A DNA stretch of 64,000 nt from Chlorella sorokiniana (GCA_025917655.1 CP084620.1:2604001-2668000), one strand, 5' to 3'; positions 23,152 through 43,340 are shown, counted from the stretch's first letter. Numbers and translations are program-made. The notes: generated from the sequence alone by a model not told the origin.

Positions 23152-24155
23152 TCAGATCTGCATGATGGCCTTGGCGATGAAGAAGTAGATGACGAGGCCG
23201 GTGGAGTCGACGACCGTGGTCATGAGGGGGCGCTGGTGACGGCCGGGTTGAAGCCGTACCTCGCCGACAGCAGCGGGAAGAGGCCGCCCAGCAGGTTGGC
23301 CCAGCAGGAGACGATGGGCAGGGCGACGGCCACGGTGAGGCCCACCTGCGTCGTCATGCCGCTCCACACGTGGGAGAAGCCGAGGATGAGGAGGCCCAGG
23401 CCGCCGCCCATCCACACGCCCGCAACACACTCCTGCGACGCGGCGAGCAGGGGCGAGGGGCGGCAGGTCTGGCGGCCGCTCGAGGGCGCTGTCGCCAGGC
23501 AAGAAAGCCCGGCAGCCCTCTTTGTTGTGTGGCACAGTAGCACACATGCTCAGCAGAGCCCTCTGCTAGCCCATGCTCCCAAGGCACTGCTCCCGCCAAC
23601 GCCTGGTAACGCAGCAATCCGCAACAAACGCGCTCGACAGCGGCCCACCGCACAAACCCACCTTGTACACCACCACCAGCCAGTCGGAGGGCTTGAGGTG
23701 ACCCAGCGCCAGGCTGCGGATGACGGTGGCGTTGGACTGGCTGCCGGTGTTGCCGCCGTGGCCGATCAGGAGGGGCACGAACATGGAGAGCTCCACGTGC
23801 GCGCGCAGCACGCTCTCTCAAAGGCCTCCACCACCAGCGCCGCCAGCATGAGGCCGAAGAAGAACACGAGCAGCCAGCCGTATCGCGCACGAATCAGGTC
23901 CTGGATGGTGTCCCGCCTGCAACCAGGCCGGGTGCGTGTGTGGCGCGTTTCATCACTGCCGGCGCAAAAATTCCTGGCGCAGCGCAATTGCTGCTGAAGA
24001 ACAGCGTGCAAGCAGGGTTTCTCCCCTCCGGCCGCCCGCCCTCACCGGTAGTCCTCTTTCTCTTCGTGGGCTGCTGTCGCAGCGTCATCGCCATAGAAGA
24101 GCTGGGCCTTTTCAAGGCTCCGGGGACTGGTCACTGAGATGTCCACCGTCACCAT
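23152..24155 (-). CDS. MgtE/SLC41-type divalent cation (Mg2+) transporter, short form
   Basis: A membrane Mg2+ channel/transporter of the MgtE family. Exon 1 (from ATG 24153-24155) encodes a short acidic N-terminus ([20 protein letters not shown]... to DYR) and ends at a GTGAGG donor. The following exons carry the transmembrane domain: a [22 protein letters not shown] helix near 23885-23825, then [21 protein letters not shown] (family GGN.G.QS motif) near 23790-23730. Next come [12 protein letters not shown] and [12 protein letters not shown], and finally the MgtE C-terminal signature [19 protein letters not shown] before the stop at 23152-23154. The cytosolic N and CBS domains of bacterial MgtE are absent, as in the single-repeat SLC41-like forms. 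A frame break near 23815-23830, at a GAGAGAG run, separates the first helix from VLRAHVEL and is probably a sequencing error. The target membrane is not evident. Confidence 0.88.
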
Positions 24156-25441
24156 GCTGCTGCAATTGCAAGTGGTCGTTGCCTGCCGGGGCTGCCACTC
24201 ACCGCTGTTGTTGCTGCAAGTGGCGCCGCTGTAGGCGGCGGCGGCGGCAGTGGTTGGGGCGGGCGGCTTGAGCTGCTGCGCTGGTTATACGCCAGCCGGT
24301 GGGAATCGCTTGCCTCGAGAGTTTATAAACAGCTGAAAAGCTGAGCTAAGGGCCCAAGAGCTCCCCGCGTTGAAATGCGAAGACGACTCCTCGGCCGCCT
24401 GCTGCCCTCCGATGCCTTAAACTTGAATTAACGTGCAGATTAAGTTGCGGGAGACCTCCAGAAAGCTGCAAAACTCAGATGTTGCGCCCCAATCTAGGCC
24501 GGCAGGTTGAAACGTGAAGGAGGGTTTACCGCCCGAAGGAGGACACGGTGATCGCTGGGAGTGATAGATGTCGCAAACCGGGAGAAAAGATGAGCCGCTC
24601 TGCATTACCTGCTGAGCGTGCCGCACCTTGTCTTGGACCCGCGAGTTATCAACTGGGCGGAAACGCCATGCCAGGAGTCGTGGGTCAGATGAGCATACGA
24701 ATGTTTTAAATAAGAATGTGCTCTTGAACGCAACGCTGGCCTCTTCCTGGCCATGCACCCGCCGCCGACACTGCTGCCGCTGTTCAATGAAGTGGCGCGC
24801 CTTCCAGTTCTCAGTGCAGCAGTTGAGTCTGCGCACCTTGGGCAGGGGCATACACAGAGAAGACTCAGGCCTCTGATAGAGCACGCAGTGATGCAACCAG
24901 CCGAGCCAAATAAATGCACCGCAGCACCCGCCTGATTGTGGTGCACCCATCCTGCTGCATCACTCAGCGGACCTCTCCACCCATCCGTACTGCTGCTTGC
25001 ATTACCGGCAGCCTTGGCAAGGCAAACCCCTCCCTGTGCGTGTGCGGAGTTCAGCCACGGAATGCTTGGCAACACGCAGGCCCCCTTCTGCAGCCAACAC
25101 CCAAGCGTCAGCCCAGGGATTGTGGTTGAGAGCCATCATGCAGATGCAATTGACTTTCCAGGCATATTGTCCATTGCTTTCAGCTGACGCATGCCGATTC
25201 ACAGCTGCAACCATTGCCTTGCAGTGCGGCATAATGAGGGCGGGCAACGGGTGGCTGGCGGCATGCATGATGGTCTGCCATGCATGAAATCCGGGCTGTC
25301 CATGTCCTTCTGATCTTGCACATTTGTTCGACGGTTTCCTATCGCTTGTTGCTTGCCAGTTTTGAGATGGCAGGCTGAGCGCTGCAGCATGGCACTCCGC
25401 AGCGCTGTGTGTGCATCGCTCGTGCATCAGCTACGAGCTGC
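24156..25441. other. 1.3-kb intergenic region between Mg transporter and MiaB-like gene
   Basis: The two genes are divergent, so both promoters should be here. A - strand open frame at 24417-24950 (about 177 residues) and shorter ones exist, but none shows a recognisable domain or periodicity. I do not call a gene. A palindromic TATA-like element lies at 24322-24329. Confidence 0.5.
24322..24329 (-). promoter_or_regulatory. TATA-like box upstream of the Mg transporter gene
   Basis: TTTATAAA is self-complementary. It lies about 165 bases upstream of the transporter ATG, in otherwise GC-rich DNA. Orientation cannot be read from the motif. Assignment to the - strand gene is by proximity. Confidence 0.4.
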
Positions 25442-28400
25442 ATGTTCCGCAATCACAGCTGCAGGGGAGCACGTGGCTTCAGCGATGCCGCGCATGGCGC
25501 CGCAGCTGCCAGCAGCAGCAGGCTTCCCCTGGACGGGCTCACTCTGCAGGATTTCATCAGGCAAAGCCGTAGCCCAGATGCCGATCTGGTGACATCGCCG
25601 CCCAGCACCAGTGCTGCCGCCGCCACGGCCAGCTCGGGCAGCGAGCCTGGGCGTGCCGTCCTCATCGAGACGTATGGCTGCCAAATGAACGCAAACGACT
25701 CCGAGGTGGTGCTGGCGGTGCTGGGCCAGGCAGGGTACAGGCAGACGAGCGACCCCGCGCCGCGGACGTCGTGCTCGTCAACACCTGCGCCATCCGGGAC
25801 AATGCTGAGGCCAAGGTGCTGCACCGCCTGGGGTTCTACAAGAACTTGAAGGCGGAGGCGCGGCGGCGGCGGCGCCCCCGCCCGTGGTCGGCGTGCTGGG
25901 CTGCATGGCGGAGCGGCTCAAGGAGCGGCTACTGGAGAGCGACCGGCTGGTGGATGTGGTGGCGGGCCCTGATGCATACCGGTGCGGCGGGCCTGCTTCT
26001 CCTGCATCTCCTTGCTTCTCGATCATACAGGCTGCCGCGTGCCCCGGGCAGGGCTGGGCGGGCTGCCCCTGACTGCTGCCTGTGGCAGGCGCTGCCTGAT
26101 GCGCCGACTCGTTGCAGCGTTGAGCGCTGCATGCTGCTTTTCTGCGAGCGATTCCTTCTTGTGCTAAATTCTGCCAGGCCGCCATCCAGCACCTCACTTT
26201 GGCCTCACACTGTCCATTCCTCGTTTCCACACACAGGGACCTGCCCCGCCTCGTTGACATCGTTCGTGGCGGCGAGGCAGGCAGCGCAGAAGGCGCCGTG
26301 GCGCTGCCTGGCGGCCGGGCCGCCGCGATGAACGTGCAGCTGAGCGCCGACGAGACATACGCCGACATTGTGCCTGTGCGCCAGCACGACCGGCTGTCCG
26401 CCTATGTCAGCATCATGCGCGGCTGCAACAACAGTGAGCGCCGCTCCTGCTGCTGAGCGCTGCCACTGGGGCGTGGGCAGAGCATATGCTGCTGTGACTG
26501 CTGCCTTCCTTGCGAGGCCCCTCCGCTGAACAGGAGCGCCTGGCAGGCCTGCTGACGACGCCTCACCGGCGGCTATGCCGGGGCACTGAGCCGCTCCGTT
26601 TGGTGTGCCTGCAGTGTGCGCCTTCTGCATTGTACCATACACCCGCGGCCGTGAGCGCAGCCGGCCGCTGCAGTCTATCGTAGACGAGGCAAGTGGGGGC
26701 GGGCCAGCAGGCGCCTGCCCTGCGCTGCGCGGGCTGAATGCTGCTGCTTGAACACTGCACGCCGCGCCTGCACGCTGCCTGCGGGGCGGCTGCCGCTCTG
26801 CACATGAGATGGGGCGGAGGGATGAAAACAAAAGTGCGTGAGCTTGTGCACCCTGGCGGTGCACTCGCATGCCCGTGAGCTGATGATTAGTCTTTCTGAT
26901 CGCCCCAAAACCAGCACTCCAGTGTGACCCTGCATTTCATGATCTCCTGCAGAGTCGATCAGCTTTCTTGCGGGTTTCCCTCCACCTGCGCTTCTGTGCA
27001 CTGCTGTGACTCCTCTGTTGGGTGGCTGTGCCCGCAGGTGCGCATGCTGTCGGAGCAGGGTGTGAAGGAGGTCACGCTGCTTGGCCAGAACGTGAACAGC
27101 TACGCCGACTTCAGCAGCAGCGGAAGTAGCTCGGCGGCGGCGGCAGCAGCGGCGGCGGCGGCGGCAGACGAGGATGCCTTTGAGCGGGTGTATGCACGTG
27201 GCTTCCGCAGGCGAGGCTCTGCCGCTTGCTGGTCCCCGTCTTTGTTCTTCATTTGTCAGCCCGGCACCGCTGGTTTCCATGCCCAAGCGTGTGCCATGCA
27301 TCTAAACAGGGTCCCCATGCTCCTTTCACCCCCGCCCTGGGCCCGCGTGCAGCGTGTACAAGCCGCGGCGCGACGGCGCGGCCTCCTTTGCGCAGCTGCT
27401 GGATGCGGTTGCCGCCGTGGACCCCGAGATGCGCATCCGCTTCACCTCGCCCCATCCCAAGGACTTTGCCGACGATGTGCTGCAGGTGGGCGGGCAGGGG
27501 CTGTGTGTGGGCGCAGCGAGCCTGGAGCAGCAGTGAGGCTTGGAGCTGGGTGCGCAGTGAGCTGGGCAGGCCAGCGAATGGCTGGTCCTGGTTTGTCGTC
27601 CACTGTCCAGGCATAATCTAGCTAGGCGGGCTTGCTTGTCCCCTGCCGCCCCCACCCGCATCAACCCCCCACGTGCGCCGCGTCACGCAGGTGATTGCGG
27701 AGCGGCCCAACGTGTGCAAGCAGCTGCACATGCCGGCGCAGAGCGGGTCCACAGCGGTGCTGCAGCGCATGCGGCGCGGCTACAGCCGCCAGGCGTACGA
27801 CGAGCTGGTGGCGCATGTGAGGCATGTCATACCTGAGGTGGCCCTCAGGTGTGTTGGTGGTGTGTGCGCACCAACGCGCTTGTTTCCTTCTGTGTGTGTG
27901 TGGTGTTGTTTGCCTGGGGGGCAGGGGAGCTTTTCCATGTGTGCCTCTTTCTTGCCACTGCATCGGGCGTAACTGCCAGTTCTTCAGCTGCGATCTCATT
28001 CAACACCACAAGCCTGCAGCAGCCTCCTCTGCGCGCTCATCCAACGTCATTCCCTCCCCTCCCTCCCTCCAAAACCGCAGCACCGACATGATCGTGGGGT
28101 TCTGTGGCGAGAGCGAGGCCGACCACGCCGCCAGCTTGGACCTCATGGCGGCAGTGGCGTACGACCAGGCATTCCTCTTCGCCTACTCCTTGCGGGAGAA
28201 GACGCACGCGGCGCGACACTACCAGGTGGGGCGGCGGCGCAGCCGCAGAATGGCAAGGAGTGCCGGATGCGGCGAGGCACATGATGCTGCTCCTCCAGCC
28301 AGGCGCGTAGTTTCCAGCAGGTGTGATGTGGAGCACCCGTCGTACCCCCAACACACAGCCAATCTTCCCAGTCACCCAAACACAACGCAATTCTAAGCGC

Positions 28401-29050
28401 TTCAGCCTTTCTTCCCGCCCTCACAGGACGACGTGCCCGAAGCGGTGAAGCAAAGGCGGCTCACGGAGATCATTGATGCGTACCGCTCGGCGTTGTACCG
28501 CCGCAACGCCTCCGAAGCGGGGCGGACGCACCTGGTCCTGGTGGAGGGCCCCTCCCGCCGCTCGGGTGCGCTCCGAGGGCAGGGCTGTCGCCTGCAGCGC
28601 TGATTCCAAGGCTTTGGCTGGCCATGCTCCGGCGCCAGGGGCACGCTGTCGCACCATTCCACCCTCGACAAACGACTCACCCTGCTCTTGCTCCAGTTGA
28701 GAACCCCGTGTGACGGATCCTTGCTCATCCTCCTCCCTACCCGCAGAGTCTTGCTTGACCGGGCGCACCGACACCTTCAAGCGGGTTGTGTTTGAGGACA
28801 CTCCCATGCCCGCCAGCTACCGCGGCCACCCTGGCAGCAGCAGCGCTGGCAGCCCGCTGGTGCGGGCTCAGCCGGGGACTACGTGGCTGTGGAGGTGACG
28901 GAGGCGGGCGGCACGCTCCGCACAAGGCCCCTCGCCCGCACCACGCTGCGAGAGTTTGTGGCCGTGCACGGCTCTGCGGCGCCGCTGGGTCCAGCGTCCG
29001 CCGCAGGCAAGGGCGGCGGCGCTGCTCGGGCTGCCAGCGTGGGCGGGTGA
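25442..29050 (+). CDS. CDK5RAP1: MiaB/CDK5RAP1-type tRNA 2-methylthio-N6-isopentenyladenosine-37 methylthiotransferase
   Basis: A radical-SAM enzyme that adds a methylthio group to i6A37 of tRNAs. The first in-frame ATG, at 25442, gives [13 protein letters not shown], basic and Ser/Ala-rich like an organelle transit peptide. The UPF0004 domain has the three cluster cysteines in [14 protein letters not shown] (about 25670), [14 protein letters not shown] and [15 protein letters not shown]. An exon with [24 protein letters not shown] (about 26360-26430) joins the exon from about 26614. Spliced, this makes [20 protein letters not shown], so the CxxxCxxC radical-SAM motif is split by an intron. 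Later exons have [45 protein letters not shown] and [11 protein letters not shown], and a TRAM-like C-terminus ([22 protein letters not shown]). The stop is 29048-29050. After LLGQNVNSY an Ala-rich insert is unusual. Two one-base frame breaks (about 25755 and 25870) interrupt conserved sequence and look like assembly errors. Confidence 0.92.
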
Positions 29051-29317
29051 CTGGGGTGACCGGCCTGGACTTCGCATGACCTGCTGACTGACACGGAAGG
29101 TTCTTTACTGTACCCTTGACAAACACACACGCTCTGTCACATGTACATCAAACCAGTCACGCTGTCAATCACAAACCAGGCTGCATCACAGCCTCGCTGT
29201 CCATGATAGGGGGCGCCCATGCCGCACCCAGGGCCGCGCGCCAGTCGGCGTGCGCTCCAGTAGCCGCAGGTCCTCTTGTAGTGGTGGGGCTGGCCGGAAG
29301 CTTAGCGTGCGTCCAGC

Positions 29318-29921
29318 TCAGCGTTCTTCCAGCGTGTACATCTGGTACAGCAGGTCGACCAGCTCATCGTGGCTCCTGCTCCAATATAGAAAAAGGCAGC
29401 AAAAGTGAGCTGTGTGCCCGTCGACATAAGGAAAGGATGTGGGTGCCATTTTTGTTAGGACACCAGGGGCATTCTCTCGCACGCAAGGAACCAATCAGCT
29501 GGCAGTGGGTAGTCCCTTTCTCCCAGGGCGCTCACAGCGTGTCGACGTCTCGGCTGCCGGGCAGCTTCACCCCCATCTCCTCCAGCTCCTCCCACCCCAT
29601 CTCCGTCACCAGCTCGTCGGCTTCATCCCGCAGCACTTGCGTGGTGAGTGGCTCCCCCTCTCTCTGCAGCTCGAGGGGGTCAGGGGGCTGGACCAGGGAG
29701 AGGCGGCGCCGAGCGTGTCCAGCCAAAGCATGGCACGCAGGAGCCTGGCATGGGCTGGATGCCTGGTTCCCCGCAGCGCCTCTGGGCAGGGCGGCAGTGC
29801 CCTGGGCCCCGCCCACCGTCACAATCAGCTTGGAGGCGAGGTACCGCTCCTTCTGCGCCTGGCCTGCCCCCTTGGCCTGTCCCGCGGGCACCGTCTGCCC
29901 CGCAGCTGCAGCTGATGCCAT
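29318..29921 (-). CDS. Small acidic protein of unknown function
   Basis: Three exons can be joined with correct phase. The first starts at ATG 29919-29921 (MASAAAAGQTVPAGQAKGAG, then QKERYLASKLIVT). The second begins PPDPLELQREGEPL and runs through DEADELVTEMGWEELEEMG. The third begins in SHDELVDLLYQMYTLEER and stops at 29318-29320. The product is about 105 residues: an Ala/Gly-rich N-terminus, a central acidic helical region and a Leu-rich amphipathic C-terminal helix. The clean phase across both introns and the helix-like ending support a real gene. I recognise no family. A further upstream exon on the - strand (about 29940-30030) is possible but has no convincing donor. It lies tail-to-tail with the MiaB-type gene, 267 bases away. 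Confidence 0.6.
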
Positions 29922-30394
29922 CGAAACACCCTGCAAACATCAACCCTTGCTGAAGGCTGCGGGCCGCCCAGCGGCGGCGGCGGCGGGCAGCGACCTCCGC
30001 CGTCGCATGTGACGGGCTTCAGGTGAGGCACCACGTGAGACAGCGCTTGCCTTTCTGGGCCTTGGCAGGGTTGATTTCAAGTCTTTAAAGCCAAAAACCG
30101 CCGAAGCGTGCTTGCAAGGTTGTCCGAGGTGGGTCACAAGAAGATGGGGGAACACAAGTCAGTTGCTCTGGTTTTGGGCAACAGGGAAGCAACGATTAAA
30201 AAAGGTGACGGGGGACACGCAATACCAGCAAGTGGCAAGCAACGCGTGCTGTGGCTTCAGCCTGGCTTCTCTACTGCTGCGACAGCCCGCTGCACAGCTG
30301 GCACTAGCACCACAGGCCTGGCAGTCAGCTCAATATGCTGTCGGCTCGCGGCTCGGATCAACGGCTGGGTGAAGCATTCTCCAAAGGGCCGCCG
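29922..30394. other. Spacer between the small acidic protein gene and the PARP fusion gene
   Basis: About 470 bases upstream of a - strand gene and downstream of another - strand gene. Short open frames are present on both strands but none is recognisable. It probably holds the promoter of the small gene and the 3' UTR of the PARP fusion. Confidence 0.45.
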
Positions 30395-33300
30395 TCACTG
30401 GTAGTGCACCACGTAGGCTGGGTAGGCCTGCCGGGGGAGCACCTCGTGAAGCAGCGAGGAGATCAGCGGGCACCAAGCCGTGCTCCACCCGGGCTCAGAG
30501 CGGGCATCCGCCACCGTCATGCTGCCCCTTTCCCTCCCTCCCCCGAACCCGCCACCGCGCCTGATCATTCAGGTAGACTGCGTTGATGCTGCCGCCTATG
30601 GTGCTGTGGACGCCGGGCGGCGGGCGCCGCATGCCCGCATGCCCGGCCCCGCTGGCGCCCAGCACCACGTCACACAGCAGCATGGCCACGCAGCCAGGCA
30701 AGAACCGCGGCTTGGCGGCGCCTGCGGGGCCCGCGGGCCGAGCCGCCGGTGCTCCCAACTGGGCAAAGGAGCCGCCGGCAGGGACGCCGCCGGGCAGGCC
30801 AGCGGTCATCCTGCCTGCGGCAGCTGTCACCTCTGCGGAATGCTTTGCTTGGCGGCTGTAGTCTGCGTGAGCAAAGAGGGACGGCAAGGGAAGGGTATGT
30901 GGGTGCGCTCCCCCACTTTGCATGCAAAGTCACAATCGAGTGCGTGCACAGCCACCCACCCCACCCCAAGGCTCACGGTCTGAATAGGAGGAGCTGTCCG
31001 CAAAGTAGTTGCCTGCACCATACATCTGCTCGCGGGACAGGCAAAGAGTCAGCTCGGGCAGGCACAGCTGCCGCATGCTGTCGCATGCTGTGGGGGTGCA
31101 GGCGTGCAGCCACGCTGTGCCGTGCGCTCACATCGGTGGGAGCACCTGCCCAGCCCCGCTCACCCCGTTTAGGTTTGAGACGCGGCTGTCAAAGCCCTCA
31201 GCACAGATGCAGCAGAGAGTGTCCTGCAGTGGTGTGTCATCGCGAGACTATGGAGTCCAGGACAGGCCGCCAACCGCACGTTGCTGTGGCATGCATGTAA
31301 GCGGCAAGCAGGGCGCCTGTGCTGCTTGCAGGCGGCACCTTGTCGGCTCCGTGCCACAGGCGCTTCTCATTGAGGCCGGAGGGACCCGCATGGGCGGTCT
31401 CCAGCTGGATCCGGGCCTTGCGCCTGCACAGCCAGCGAGGAGCGTCACATGTGCGGAGGGGCCACGACCCTAGGTAACTACAGAGCCGGGCAGCCCAGCC
31501 AGCCGCAGTCCATCGCTTTCTGCTTCCCTGTGCAGCACCAGCAGGCCGGCAGCTGGCAGCAGCCCCTGATCTTGTACTGTGACGGGCTTCGCCGCGTGGA
31601 GGGATACAATCGCACCTTTCGTAGTCGCTCCGCAGCAGCAGGTTCTGCACGCGCTCCACCCTGCGCACGCGGCTGCGCGCCAGGCCGCCCTGCGCCTCGA
31701 ACCGCGCCAGGACACTCTCCACCTCCTCGCACTCAGCCCGCCGCCTCCGCTCCTCCGCCTCGCGCTTCCGATGGCGCTTCGCCGCAGCAGTGCTCTGCGC
31801 GGTGGCAGCAGGCTGGCGGCTGCGGCGCCGGGCCACGGCAGCGGGGCCGCCTCGGTCCATCGTTTCAAACGCATACTCCAACGCCTGTTGGATGCAGAGG
31901 ATCATTCTTTGTGCATCCGCTGCTTGTGACTTAGGGATAGAGATCATCCTGGGCCTGCCTGGCTATTACGTGGGGAACCACCAGCCGGGAGCAACCAGGC
32001 GCCCCCTCACCCGTTCCACGTTGCCGCCGCACTCCTGCAGCGCTGCCTCAGCATCCTCCCGGCCCAAGCCGTTGGCTCGGAGCTCGGCCAGGGCTTGGGC
32101 TTGCTGCCCCCACTCCCTTCACGCTCCAGCTGGCGCTGCAGGACCCACGCCAGGCTGGCGTCGGGGTCGCCGCCGTTGGCGCGCAGCGCGCTCAGCGCAG
32201 CCTCCCGGCTCAGCCCGTTGGCGGTCAGCTCCGCCAGGGCTTCATCATCCCACTGCAGCAGGAATCAATCCATAAACTTCTCGGGGATCTCACGCCGCTG
32301 CTGTGAATGCCAGACGAGCTGCAGCATCAATGCAGGCCCCAGGCCCCCCTCTCAGTCACCTCCTCCTCTGCCGGAGCGTGGCCTGCCCGCGCCGCCAGCC
32401 GAAGCTCCACAAACTCCAGCCGGCCCTGCAGCGTGGCGTCGCTCACGCGCCAACGCGCGGGGGCATGACCAGGTGCAGCCCGTGCGCCGCGTTGGCTGCC
32501 GCCAGCCGCCCCTGGATGGAAGGCTGGGCCAGCTCGGTGGCTGCCTCCACCGCCTCGGCACGCAGGGTGGCGCCAGGGCGAGTTCTGCCGCCTCCATCTG
32601 CCACCGCACGAGCGCCGCGAGCTGGGCTGCGGATGAGCTGCAACACCTGCCCTGCGGCTCTTGCTTCACGCGAGGTCCCTGCCGAATGCCTCGCTACAGG
32701 AGGCGGGCCGCGTGCAGCCTGCGCCCTGCTCTGGACGATGGCAGCGGGGCCGTCATCCTCGCTGTCTGAAGAAAGCAGATCCACCACCTCGACCGCGGGG
32801 CGCTTGCCCCTACTTGCGCCCAGCATGGCGGCATCAGCAGCCTGCGCCGGAGCCGCGGCTGGCTGCGCCGCACCCACGCCAGTCACTCTCAGCAACGGGA
32901 TCCCGCTCGGCCGAGCTCCGGCTGCTGCCCCAGCCGCCGCCCAGCCTGCGCCTGCCGCGACAGCGTTGGCAGCGGCGTTTGCGGCGGCTGCCGAGGGCGC
33001 TGCTGCCCTGCCGGCGCTGCGCATCGTCCAGCCGTGGTTGGCAACCGTCCGCTGGAAGGCTGCGTGCGCCTCAGCCAAGCCGTATTCCTGCACAGGTGCA
33101 GAAGGAGCAGGGGGTACGCGCTGTGAGCATGCGCAGCGCTCTTTGGCCATGAAGGGCTGGAAAGCGCTGCCAGGCGCCTGCCCACCTGCACCACGTGCCG
33201 CCCCGCGCCAAGTCAATCTTCAGGGGACCGGCCTGCCCGCCGCCTGCCGCCGTGCGCACCCACACCTCCTCGGCATTCAGCCTGCGCAAGAGGAGCTTGG

Positions 33301-34615
33301 AGCTTACTTGCTGTGTGTTTACCATCGCTGGCTATTTGGCAAGAGCGTGTGCTCAACGCTGGCTGACTGGTGCTGTTCAACAAGACTGTTCGCTCGTGCC
33401 AGGCAGCCGGCGGCTCACATGTTGAAGAGGGTCATGGCAAGCACGCCCTCCACGCACCTGCGCAGTGCAAATCACAGGTGTTGCACAGCAGCACAGGCCA
33501 CCCAAAGCCTCAAAACACCAAGCTCAGTATTTATGAGGAGTTGCACAGCAGCGCAGGCTGAACCACCCCAAAACCTCAAGAACACACGGTTGAATGGGTG
33601 AGAGGTCACAGCAAAGTGCAGGGGTGTCCTCACAGGTCGGGCCGCCATGCCCCAGGCCCGCCGCTCTGGGTGAGCGCTTCGATGCACACTGAGCCGCCGG
33701 CAGTCACGTGTCCTGCGCAGAGAGGCAGTGCATGAGTCCAGCTTCCCGCCTTGGCCTGGCGGAAGCCATGCACTAGCTCCTCCCATGACCAGCCTGTGCA
33801 GCATTGCCGCGTGGCGCTGGCCATCAGGGCTGCAGACTTCCCGGCGCAGGCAGCCTGCCGTGCCCCGCAGGCCCCACCAGAATACATCACGCAGCGGGGC
33901 TTGACCACGCGCAGGAAGAAGGGGGAGGCCGGGTAGTCGTCAGGAAACCTGGTGCAAGGACAGGGACAGGGAATGGGGCGCGGTGGTGTTTGAAGCAGCA
34001 GCGCGCTTGTTGCGTCCGCATGCCACAGGTCTCAGCTGTCAACTGCCATTGCGTTCCCACCGCCGGCACCCGCCCTCCTGCGTGCATGAACCTGCTGCTG
34101 CCCTATCCTGACCGCAACCAGTCACCCGCCCTTCCCCCCACACATGGCACCCACCTGGCCTCCAGCACCAGGTGGAAACAGCCGTACATGCAGCCCACGG
34201 CCAGGAGGTCTCGATTGAGCGCTCGCCCCGCAGCCGTGTCCTCGTCAAAGCGAGACACCAGGATGCGCCACGTCATGAGGTCGTCTCCGAGAGTGCTCAC
34301 CTGCATTGCACAGCAGGACAAGGATGCGGTTCGCAAGGCAGGGGATTTGCACAAGAAATGGTGCCTCCCTGGCTGCCCGAACATTGCAACAAGCGCAGCC
34401 TGGGCGAGATGGCGGCAGAAACGACGACGTTTCTTCTGGGGCGTTCCAGTGGCGTAAGTATGAAAACTAAGACCGGCAGCCTGCTTGTGTCCAACCTCTG
34501 TGACTCCATGAATGCTGCCCGCCTGGATTGAGCGCGTGAGGGACCTCAACTCGCTCTGAACCCTGGCAGCTCCCCTCTTCGTCAGCCAGCCGGGCGCCTT
34601 CACGCTACCTGCCAT
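30395..34615 (-). CDS. UBE2Q-like UBC domain / SIM / two UBA domains / PARP catalytic domain fusion
   Basis: A predicted ADP-ribosyltransferase fused to ubiquitin-system domains. It starts at ATG 34613-34615. The N-terminal UBC fold resembles UBE2Q: helix RVQSELRSLTRSIQAG, then DDLMTWRILVSRFDED, HLVLEARFPDDYPASPFFLRVVKP, and GGSVCIEALTQSG. Its Cys codon at 33684-33686 is in the E2 active-site position. The last UBC helix is LAEAHAAFQRTVANHGW. Next come a disordered Ala-rich region and VEVVDLLSSDSEDD (32749-32790), a textbook SUMO-interacting motif. Two UBA-like domains follow (32140-32256, EALAELTANGLSREAALSAL; 32024-32112, QALAELRANGLGREDAEAAL). A basic coiled region leads into the PARP domain: RVERVQNLLLRSDYER, NEKRLWHGADK (His 31351-31353), YGAGNYFADSSSYSDY (Tyr 31005-31007), MLLCDVVLG and the final QAYPAYVVHYQ. 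The usual third residue Glu appears as Val in INAVYLND, suggesting mono-ADP-ribosylation or inactivity. A frame break lies in a G run near 32110-32125. Whether all parts form one transcript is inferred from continuous coding exons. Confidence 0.75.
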
Positions 34616-35044
34616 GGCTCGCGACCTTCAAATCGTCGGCATTGCGCAGGGGCCTCCCGAGGCCTTAGGCTGGCATGGGGTGTGCTGGGCATGCTGGGAT
34701 GGCAGCGCGCCCGCTGTACCCCGTCCTGGCCAGCGCGGGGTTCGTCATCTCCACAGGTACGCACTGGGAACCCTCATCAGTGTTCTGTGCAGCAACATTC
34801 CTTTGATTGCATGGCGAAACTGACGGCCCGGAGTTTTTCGCGTGAAGGCGGCCTGGAGGACGGCCCAGCGCTGCGACAGCAGTGGTGGTTCAATCAAGCG
34901 ATAGTCACAGCTATGCCCTGGGACTGGTGACACGAATGCTTCATCTGATAATGGGAGGCATGCTACATGTTTCACTTCAATTTACGGATGACAGCCCACA
35001 TGCCTGCCAGGTCCCAACTTCTCGCTTACTCAGCGCACCTCAGC
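34616..35044. promoter_or_regulatory. Divergent intergenic region between the PARP fusion and SNF2 genes
   Basis: About 430 bases between two divergently oriented genes, so promoters for both are expected here. No TATA box or other motif stands out. An open frame runs upstream of the SNF2 start from 34967, so the SNF2 5' end could extend slightly into it. Confidence 0.4.

Positions 35045-43340
<8,296 letters not shown>

Noticed and set aside
24417-24950. A 177-residue - strand open frame in the intergenic region
   Set aside because: No domain, no codon-usage signal that I can judge, and no neighbouring exons that extend it. It is not called as a gene.
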